Positions 1 through 10,214 of a DNA stretch of 27,283 nucleotides are shown piece after piece. Numbering within the stretch: the stretch's first letter is position 1; each line of letters begins with the position of its first letter. The notes under the pieces are model-generated. The model was not told the origin of the DNA and ran no database searches. It saw only the letters and a program-made list of their open reading frames with translations. Both the position numbers and the translations under genes were made by a program. Source of the DNA: Temnopleurus reevesii (taxonomy: Eukaryota; Echinodermata; Echinoidea; Temnopleuroida; Temnopleuridae); contig BQKZ01005190.1 of NCBI GenBank assembly GCA_036244855.1, positions 12,736-40,018 of the forward strand. The letters are read 5' to 3'.

Positions 1-110
1 CCGTCGCCGTCGCCGCCGCCGTCGCCGTCGCCGCCGCCGTCGGAAAAAGCGGCGCCTATGTCTCGATTCTGCTACGCAGGCGAGACAAAAATGGATGAAT
101 GTAAAATTTA
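1..110. repeat. CCGTCG microsatellite and flanking repeat end
   Basis: Bases 1-42 are a CCG/TCG hexanucleotide-type array, followed by a GGCGCC-containing segment with GTCTCG and CGAGAC in inverted order (59-87). It looks like the end of a dispersed repeat. Bases 110-590 hold no gene I can support. Confidence 0.6.
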
Positions 111-596
111 GAGTAAGAATGCAACATGAATCTTCTCAAAATACATGCAGAATCAATATAGAATTGCTATACCCCAACCCAAAATTGGCATTCTGTTGAC
201 TTTTCGAAAAAAGGAGAACATGTGAAGTTTTGTATACAGAGTGAATGAGGAGTTGTCCAACGTGACATCACAGATTCTGTCAAATTTGCTGATCGCACGA
301 ATCCCCATCAGCGGTAGGGATCGTTAAATCTCTGTGACTTTGAAATTTCATAACTTATGAACAAGTCGTCAGAATTTCCTCAAATTTTCAGAGTTTGTTC
401 ATCTGATTTTTCTCCACTCATTGAGAGGGGTTGGTTTCCCTTAAACACTCAAACACCAGTCAAACCACATTTTCTTTACGATGAATAGCTGCAAAGCTGT
501 GAAATTAATAGGATTAATAAACCTTTTTCAATCCAATAAAAAAAGAGAGATTTTTTAGAAATCATTTTCAAAAGTTATTTTCATTTTCATCATCAT

Positions 597-1005
597 CATG
601 CATTGTGGTGGAGTGCTTCTGACTCTTGCTTTTCAACCAAAGGGTCATAATTGGTACCCCACCTATGGCGTTAATTTCCTTCAAGAAATTTATCCACACT
701 ATGCTGCTCTAAAAAAGTTGAGGGGAATGAGTTCCTTAATGTGCAGCATACATACAGTGGAAACTCGGTATAAAGAGAATTGATATAAGGTAAATAATCT
801 GGTCCCAGCTCTTAATAACTTATTGTTTTTTAACTCTGCTATAAAGAGAATACTGATATAACAAGGTATTTTCATGGTCCCAAGCACCTCGTTATACTGA
901 GTTTCCACTGTATTAGCTGCAATACTAAAGTCATTGTTATTACATGTATATTCCATTGTAGAGCGCTTTGGGAATTCTAATAAAATAAATGTTAGATGCT
1001 CCAGA
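597..1005 (+). mobile_element. tRNA-derived SINE copy, split by a MITE
   Basis: Bases 597-752 match the body of the SINE found in reverse at 3800-4100: GGTACCCC, the GTTAATTTCCTTCA block and AAATTTATCCACAC. Bases 913-1005 match the 3' portion, with GCTGCA.TACTAAAG and AGCGCTTTGGGAATTCT. Bases 755-910 are a separate inserted MITE. The copy is diverged; the short open frame over it is not a gene. Confidence 0.65.
755..910. mobile_element. TA-flanked MITE (mariner/Tigger-like)
   Basis: Termini CAGTGGAAACTCGGTATAA and TTATACTGAGTTTCCACTG form an inverted repeat with TA at 753-754 and 911-912. It is 156 bp long and non-coding. CAGT ends, an internal TATAA and a TA target duplication fit non-autonomous Tc1/mariner-Tigger elements. 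It is inserted in a SINE. Confidence 0.8.
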
Positions 1006-1066
1006 AGAATGCACTATCATCATCATTTGCTTTCAATATTTTTCAAAATAAATCTGATTGTATTAC

Positions 1067-1231
1067 CTCTGTGTAGTCTATTGCCATGCCATACTTCCAC
1101 ACGATCGGAATCTTCACGACTTTATCGATAGTCTCCGGTTCAGACTCCAGGAAAGATTTGACCATTTTCTCAGAGAGGAGGGGTTTTCCTGTCTTTGGAT
1201 CAGTACCACCGATTGATAAAATGCCCATTAA
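1067..1231 (-). CDS. Beta-lactamase-like gene, exon 7 (last in window)
   Basis: The acceptor is CAACAG|TTAATG and the donor CAGAG|GTAATA. The 165-nt exon is phase 0 at both ends. It encodes LMGILSIGGTDPKTGKPLLS and continues to WKYGMAIDYTE. It ends in a donor rather than a stop, so the gene continues left of the window. I see no further exon in 1-1066. Confidence 0.82.
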
Positions 1232-1532
1232 CTGTTGATAAAAATAATTACTGAGATAAAACACACACTAATATCTGAAAAGTAATCAGTTCATAACAAT
1301 AAATGCCAATTCACACTGCTACATAAATTTCAGTTCAATAAAAAAAAAAGTCTGTATGTGAGTTAACCATCATGAAAAAGTACATAGAACACAGAACACA
1401 TTTACAGATATATAGAAAATAATAATATGGATAATAAATCAGTCTTTTAAAGTATTTGACAAACAGAAATTAATGAGCTGTTGATAAACAGAGAAAGAAA
1501 TAAGATGGATAGATCGAATAATGGAGTAAAAA

Positions 1533-1588
<56 letters not shown>

Positions 1589-4131
1589 CATAATCATCAA
1601 CGTCATTACCTTTGCTAATGCTTCTGCTGTTCCAAAGCCATTTGCTGAAGCGATTTCCACCGCACGGTACTCAGGATTATTCTGTGTTCCGAAGAACTGT
1701 TTAACAAAGAATAAGAATGATAACAGATAAATTGAATAGCACTTTTACAAATTTGCTGGTCATTATAAGTGCAATAATATTTTGTTCTTCTGACCCCTAT
1801 CATTACCTCTCCCCTTTTCTCCTTCAAATATTTCTTTTGTTCCTGTCGCTATCCTCTCTCTGTCTGTATTTATATCTCTCTACTTATCTATCTCTCCCTC
1901 TCCTCACCTCTCTTTTTCTTTCATCATCATTCTCCTGTAAGTCAAATGTTGATTTCTACTCCTAGCTCCCTTTCTGCTTCTCCTCACAGGCCTATCTCTG
2001 ATTTTTCCCTCCTTTAATTATCTCCTACCATTATAACACACAACCTTATGTGTAAACCATCCCTGCCAGACCTAAAAGGAAGAAAAATAGTAAACTACTG
2101 TATAAGCTGAAATTTTCGCTGTGGTTTTATTTTCGCTAATTTCGCGGTTATGGCTTCGCTAAAATTTCCACTCTGTATGATGCACATTCATTGGTGTACA
2201 AACACAGTCAAAAACGCAATAATAACAACACGCCAATGTGTCAAACTGGTCCAAAATCGCAAAAATATCTGTACGCTAAAATATTGGCTTATACAGTACA
2301 TCTATCTTGAGGATCTAACAAGTCAGAAATTTCTAAGAAATACCTCACACAATTAGCAAAATGATTAGAATACATCGGTTATTATGACATAAAAATGACA
2401 ATCATGTTGTGTCAATATAATAACAATTATTATCTCCTTTCGTTTTCTTTCTATATTTTCTCAACTCTTTTCTTGCATGGGTCACCTACGTTTACCTATA
2501 GTCTTCTACATGGCTTTCTCACCTCCCCTTCACCCCTCTCAACGTTCACACTTCTCTAATCCCTTCATTGTTTTGTCCCAAGCTCTCCTCCAGCTGGTCA
2601 CCTTTCTTTTGTTCAAGCATTGGAGTTCCATTATTCGTCCCTCCTTGCTCTGTGATTGGCTGCTCTTCACATCCTGTTCTTTCTTTCTCTCCACCTCCTC
2701 GTTTAACTTTTTCTATATACTTGTGTGTTCACTTCATTTCCTTGTCATTTTGCTTATGATTAAGATTCTGCTAGGATCGAAAGCTCAAGCTCTTTTTTTA
2801 CTTCAATTATAATCTAATCAGAACATTTGGCAGGTATGATAAACATTAGACTCGTTTTGCCTTCTCCTCTTTCTTTTCATTCCATAGCCCCCCACCCCTC
2901 GATCTCCTCTATCCTCATTCCTTTTTATATTCCAATTTTCCTCTCTCTTCTTAATTCAAATTTCCATTTCCTCTTTTTTTTAAAAAATCAACAACTTTCA
3001 AAGAATTTAAAAAAATTGCACGACCACAAGGTTACACAATGTTTTTAAATAATGAAATAAAACCCTGAGTAATTTGATAATTGCATGAATCATTTGCACC
3101 TGATCCCAAAGTCCATCTACAGTGCCACTTGTGGTGATTATTAAGCTAATATTATCCAGAGTAATTACAATCAAATATTCTAAATGGACACCAGCTGATC
3201 TATATTTACTAAAAATGTATATATTATGCAATATTCAAATTAACAGTACATTGCCCCTGAAATCCTTGGAGAAAATAATGATGTACTATGCAACCTCGGC
3301 TATTCACGTGTATACTCAACACGATATGCAAATATTGACCAAACATAAAACAACTAAACTAAGCTTTCATTAATTACTGTATAAGTCAAGATCTTTGCAT
3401 ACATAAATTTTAGCAAATTCACTGAAGTTCAGGCATATTTACATAAAAGTGGGTTGCTATTTTCAATTTTTGGGTAATATAGTGTGCAGACATTTTAATG
3501 AATTCATTGTAGCGAAATTTGCGAAAATAAGACTCCTGAATATTTCAGCTTATACAATATCTAAGGCATTTGTCAATAATACAAATTCATCTAAAACAGG
3601 TTTTAAGTCTATATGTACAAGATCGCATAGATATCTTTCAACTAACAATATCTGGAAGTAGAAAAGAATGAAATAACTATTTATTTCTTATAAACAGAAC
3701 GACAACAGGCATAACTCCCGCTTGCAATTCAATTATTATCTTGAAATGTGCAGTTGAGTATATTTATATAAAAATTGCACAATATGAATGTACAATTAGC
3801 ATTATTAATAATAATAATAATATATAGCATTTAAACACGCCATCTCTCTAGTCACCTATTCAGAGACGCGAGACAAATTATCTAATATTATTACCCGGCC
3901 ATAGCATAGCTGCCAAGTAGGCGCTTCTGCATTTAGAAGAATAAATTCCTGCCGGTACCCATTCACCTCACCTGGGTTGAGTGCAGCACACTATGGATAA
4001 ATTTCTTGCTGAAGGAAATTAACGCCCTGGGAGAGATTCGAACCACCGACCCTCTAGTTAAGAGGCGAGAGTCCGAACCACTACACCACAACGCTCCCAT
4101 ATTATTATCATTAATTATCATCATCATTATC

Positions 4132-4175
<44 letters not shown>

Positions 4176-4476
4176 CATCATTAATTATACACATTCCATT
4201 ACATAGAAATAGAAAAAGGAATCAAACTACTCACATACTTTAAATCTCCAGCGTTCTGCAAGAGCTTGGTAGCATACACCATATCTTTCATGCTTTCCTT
4301 AAAAGCGGTCCTGTTCCTAGCGCTCTTGAGGGACTGGACTGTGACGATAGGACCAGGATCTGCGCAGATGAGTTTGGCGGTCCGATGGTTCTCTTCTAGG
4401 GGGAGGCCAATAAAGAAATCTATGCCTGTATGAGAAGAAAATGATTTGATGGACTATAGTAATAATAGTAATAATA

Positions 4477-4523
<47 letters not shown>

Positions 4524-5067
4524 ATCTGCGGAAAAAGGGGAATTGCTAAATTGTGTTCTAAAAGGCGAAAAAAGGCGAAAATATGAATTTGCTCATAACA
4601 GTCACAAAAAAATGAATATTTAAAGAAAAATCATCACAGGGACTTCCTTTTGATGTCTTTAAGTCGTTTATGTATAAAAATACAAGTTTGGAATAAATGT
4701 GCATTTTTAAAGATTTTTTGAAAATTTGCATCTTTCAAAATTTCATTATTGGGGTGCCCCCATTCCGCAGTTATGCTAACAGTAAATATAACTCCCCCAA
4801 TTTCGCCCATTTTTTTCACCCCTATTCCGTGGACTACATGGTATGTTCCGTTTTCTCACCACGTAACAGGACCGCCTCTCCCACTACATACCGTAGATGG
4901 CGCTATTAAGTTACTATTTTCCGAGATGTAGCTTGTGAAAACGCTACGGCGAAACGATATTTTCGCTGTGTTGTGGTTTTCCCCTTAAGTGCCCATTTTA
5001 TAGCACAGAAATGTGCCTTATTCCGCAGATAAGCTAATAATAATAACAATAACAATAATAATAATTC

Positions 5068-5098
<31 letters not shown>

Positions 5099-8000
5099 CA
5101 ATAACAATGATAATAATAATTCATAATAATAATAAGAATACATAACAATATCTTTTTCTTTACCCAGGGTTACCATTTTCATCCATGAGACGTTCTTCTA
5201 GAGGGCCCTGCATATATGAAGTTATTATTACCGTTCTCCATTCTTAAATGCTGAGCGCCTGGGGAGAAGGCAGATGTTACGATCTTTAAAAGCCTTTGGT
5301 GCGACTCCATAAGTATAAAGAAAATTCTGTTTAGTAGTGCACCCATGATGTCATAAAATTGGCAACATGTCTGAAAATGTTCACTGATTTGCTATTTCTT
5401 TTCAATTCTAATATAAATCCACAACTTTTTTGTTACTCGTTCAATTTTCTTCTGCTCACCAAACTTTTCTGCTCTTTTATTACTTTCAGGGTAGACATTT
5501 AGACTCAAATATCAGGTTAAAGGAGAAAAAAAGATGCTATCACAATAGATAGGTTGCCATAATTCACATTCCCGGCACTTTATGAACTACTTGAATAACA
5601 AGAGTATCACTCCTAAATTACAAATTATATGAATGGTAAAAAGTTATTTTGAAAATGTTGCTCAAGTACATGCAGGAGGTAGGATGGACGTAATTTATGG
5701 AATTGCCCACATTATTACATGACGAATAAAGAAATCTATGCTTACGAGTTGTGATAAGGCGATAATGCATCGAGGTAATATCTATTGAATCAACTGGGAG
5801 CAAGCCTTATTCAGGGAATACCTTTCTTTGGAAAGAAAAAACTTATTTAAAAATACGAGCCTATTCTAATGAAAAAGGTCATATAGTACTGACTTCTAAA
5901 TGGCTCATTAATGATGACTTCACAAGTGAACAAGACTCTTTGTAAAGTTCACAGATAAATGCGAACAAAAAAAGATCTGTTTTGAATTGTTTTGCTTCTG
6001 GGATTCTGTGTGACTGGGGCATTAAAAAGAGAAAGAAACAAAAGATACAGAAGATTATCACTATGAATATGCTGCCAAACTTCACCTACCCCTCATGAAC
6101 TTTCAGGAAGGTCGCTCAAGTCAAGTGGGAGGTTGGACGTTCATAATTTATTAAATTGCCCAGATTTGACAAACAAAGAAATATTTGCTTACGAGATGTG
6201 AGAATAATTACTAATACTTGATAGAGGATTACACGATAATGCATCAAGAGGATGTTGATAGTGCACATTTACAAAAAGTCTATTGATTCAGCTGGAAGGA
6301 TAAGTCAGAGAAAACTTTTCTTTACTTATTTACTAGTGCCTGTTATAGTGAAAAGTTAACCATGTCATACAGTACAAGAGTTTTGTGAATATCTATGAAA
6401 TTGCCTGCAGGCTTGACCGGAAAGTTAATGGAAGTAACAAAGAATATCCAAGGCAATCACAGATATATGCTGCAAAAATGGATTGATGAAATAGGAAATT
6501 TAGCATCAAATTCTTCCCAATCGCTTTGGTAGAAAAAGGCTATAATCCCTTCCTGTTATATATTCAATTTCAATTCAATTCAATTCAATTCAGGTTTATT
6601 AAAATCATAATCATCAAAGTACAAAATAAAAGTAATTTTATATATAAATAGTTGATTATGTAAAGGTCATCTACCTTTAAGGCATTTACTTTCACCAAAT
6701 TTCTGCCAAAGACTGAATAACTTTCAATGCCTTTCTGTTCTTCTTCTCGAACAATTAAAACTCTTTGTTTTTTCCTAAATTCAGGACATTAATATCACTA
6801 CCAAGGCCTGACTGCATTACATGTTTGACCTTCACTGACCCTACAACTCATATGGTCACCGGACTCTTGTATACCACACCCCCTTCACTCCATGGTTACA
6901 CTGATTGAGATGTAACTATTAGCCAATCATGTTTGTCACTCACCAAACGGCTTTGCGAACTCCTCATCAAAGTACCTCCCGAGAGTCCTACCCTTAGGGT
7001 CCACCCTCCTCAGAAGCTCGCTCGCTAGAGGTCCAATGGAGACGGCATGGTAACTGTGGGCGGCCCCACCTTTCTCCTGATCGGCATGTAACTATTAACT
7101 AATCATCTTTTTCACTCACCAAAAGGCTTCGCAACCTCCTCATCAAAGTACCTCCCGAGAGTCCTACCCTTAGGGTCCACCCTCCTCAGAAGTTCACTCG
7201 CTAGAGGTCCAATGGAGACGGCATGGTAACCGTAGGCGGTGCCTGGCTCCCATAGGGGTGCAGCATCAGCAAAGAGGGATCCTAGTCTGGCATTGTCCTT
7301 GAATAATGCATAGGTGAACGGCTCCGGGGAGAAGGGAAGGCCTGCCTGGGGGAAATGAATGTGTAGGCTTAATATCAATCAATTATTCCTTGAAAAAGCT
7401 TATGCGCCTAATAGCTGCACTGCTAAAGCCAGAGCAATAATGCTGTAACTGTAGAGCGCTTAGGGAATTCTTCATAAAGAGTTGATAAGCGCTACATAGA
7501 ATCCATTTATTATTAGTACTAACAATTAAACAGAGTGAATACTAACATAAAATTTAAAAAAATATATAACTCTTGAGAGGATCATCCCATTTTGCTGACA
7601 CTCAAATAATCACCTTATACTTTCACAGGGTCGCCAGTTAGAACAGTACTTTGATTACTGATGGGGCAACCCTGTTAAAATAGAACGTAATAAATAAATG
7701 AAGCAATAAACAGCGAAGATGCAAACCCTTCAAAGAGGATAGAAATTAAAATACGGCTGAACTATATATTTTGTTGAGAGAGAAAGCGTGAAGTTATAAT
7801 TGAGAAAATATTTGGATGAGCTGTTGGATAATTTATACAGTCCAACCTTGTTATAAAGAGCTCTGATATAACGAGATCTCATTATAACAAGGTAGTTTTC
7901 GCGGTCTTATCTCTCAGTATTTCATTGTATTTTGGCCCTGATATAACAAGGTTTCTACATAAAGAGGTAATTTCTCTGGTCCCAAGGGCCTCGTTACAAC

Positions 8001-10026
8001 GAGATTTGACTGCATTTTGATTTCTATACTTCTCAGTAGTCTGGCATCTTTGCTGCAGAACACAAATAAATACATAATTAAATAATTCTTGCCTTATCCT
8101 AATATGGATAAACACTGATTGACAGTGCTTTACCGAGAAGCTGAGAAAAAGATCTCAGGCATTCTCGGGTAGGAATCAAACCCACGATCTCCTGATAACT
8201 AGACAGGTGTCTTACCACTAGACAAATAAATACATGTATCAAGGTTAGATTTCCCCAATTAGTAAAAAAAAAAATTGACGAGACCTTATGCTCCATGAGT
8301 TGTTGAACAGTGATTTTATCCTTCCCCTTAGCAGCAAACTCTGGCCAGTAATCCGCTACAGGCTTCTCATAGTCTAACAGACCTTCCTCCACTAGTCTGG
8401 CAATACAAATAGCTCCAATAACTGTAAAATAAGGACAAAAAGCATGGAAAATATTACTTAAACTTTGCCATTACTGTAAAATACATGATATCAATTAACT
8501 AAAGACATGCTTGAAGGTACATTGTAAATGTCAAAGTTATATTTCAAATACCTTATCACTTAGCTTCCTGTGAATATATCATCCTTATTCCTTTTTTAAC
8601 TATATCCGTTCAATATAGTGCCAAAATATATGACACAATATTATCAGCGTTATACATTTTGAAAATCTTATACAGGAATGGAACAACAATAATAATGAGC
8701 TCAAAAGTGTGAAACATTTTCTATCCTATTAACCCTTTGACTACTTCACAAAGTTTAATGGTATTACAGAATTCAGCAGTCAATGGGTTAACCCTTTGAC
8801 TACTGGAACCGAGTAGTCCCTTCACAAAGTTTATGGGTATTACAGAATTCAGTAGTCAATGGGTTAACTCTTTGACTACTGGAATCGGGTCGTCCCTACA
8901 CAAAGTATAAGGGTATTACAGAATTCAGTAGTCAATGGGTCAACCCTTTGACTACTGGAACCGGGTAGTCCCTACACAAAGTTTATGGGTATTACAGAAT
9001 TCAGTAGTCAATGGGTTAACCCTTTGACTACTGGAACCGGGTAGTCCCTACACAAAGTTTATGGGTATTACAGAATTCAGTAGTCAATGGGTTAACCCTT
9101 TGACTACTGGAACCGGGTAGTCCCTACACAAAGTTTATGGGTATTACAGAATTCAGTAGTCAATGGGTTAACCCTTTGACTACTGGAACCGGGTAGTCCC
9201 TACACAAAGTTTATGGGTATTACAGAATTCAGTAGTCAATGGGTTAACCCTTTGACTACTGGAACCGGGTAGTCCCTACACAAAGTTTATGGGTATTACA
9301 GAATTCAGTAGTCAATGGGTTAACCCTTTGACTACTGGAACCGGGTAGTCCCTACACAAAGTTTATGGGTATTACAGAATTCAGTAGTCAATGGGTTAAC
9401 CCTTTGACTACTGGAACCGGGTAGTCCCTACACAAAGTTTATGGGTATTACAGAATTCAGTAGTCAATGGGTTAACCCTTTGACTACTGGAACCGGGTAG
9501 TCCCTACACAAAGTTTATGGGTATTACAGAATTCAGTAGTCAATGGGTTAACCCTTTGACTACTGGAACCGGGTAGTCCCTACACAAAGTTTATGGGTAT
9601 TACAGAATTCAGTAGTCAATGGGTTAACCCTTTGACTACTGGAACCGGGTAGTCCCTACACAAAGTTTATGGGTATTACAGAATTCAGTAGTCAATGGGT
9701 TAACCCTTTGACTACTGGAACCGGGTAGTCCCTACACAAAGTTTATGGGTATTACAGAATTCAGTAGTCAATGGGTTAACCCTTTGACTACTGGAACCGG
9801 GTAGTCCCTACACAAAGTTTATGGGTATTACAGAATTCAGTAGTCAATGGGTTAAACCAAGTGACAGTAAGGAAGGGTATCTTCAAAAGTGACATGGAAA
9901 AATACAATGATGTGCTTTGAAATGGGAGGATACTCAGAACAGAAAAAAAGGTTGGAGAGAGCGTCAGTAATCCTTGGTAAGAAGGATGATGATGTTCAGG
10001 TCTGGTTATGATGATGATAACGATGT

Positions 10027-10063
<37 letters not shown>

Positions 10064-10181
10064 AATGATGAAGATGATGACGATGATTACCATGATGGTG
10101 GTGATAATGATGATGATGATGATGATTATCATGATGGTGGTGATGAAGATGCTGCTGCTGATGGTAATGATGATGTTGTTG

Positions 10182-10214
<33 letters not shown>

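Noticed and set aside
2477..2812. 111-codon plus-strand frame
   Set aside because: It falls in a pyrimidine-rich tract, is Phe/Leu/Ser biased, has no domain signature, and lies within an intron of the gene on the other strand.
4020..4100. Possible tRNA gene (good boxes A and B)
   Set aside because: It continues into a SINE body and poly-ATT tail and has no complete cloverleaf; the same applies to 17600-17664 and 8150-8221.
8729..9855. Possible CRISPR array
   Set aside because: The whole 76-bp unit repeats without unique spacers, and the host is eukaryotic.
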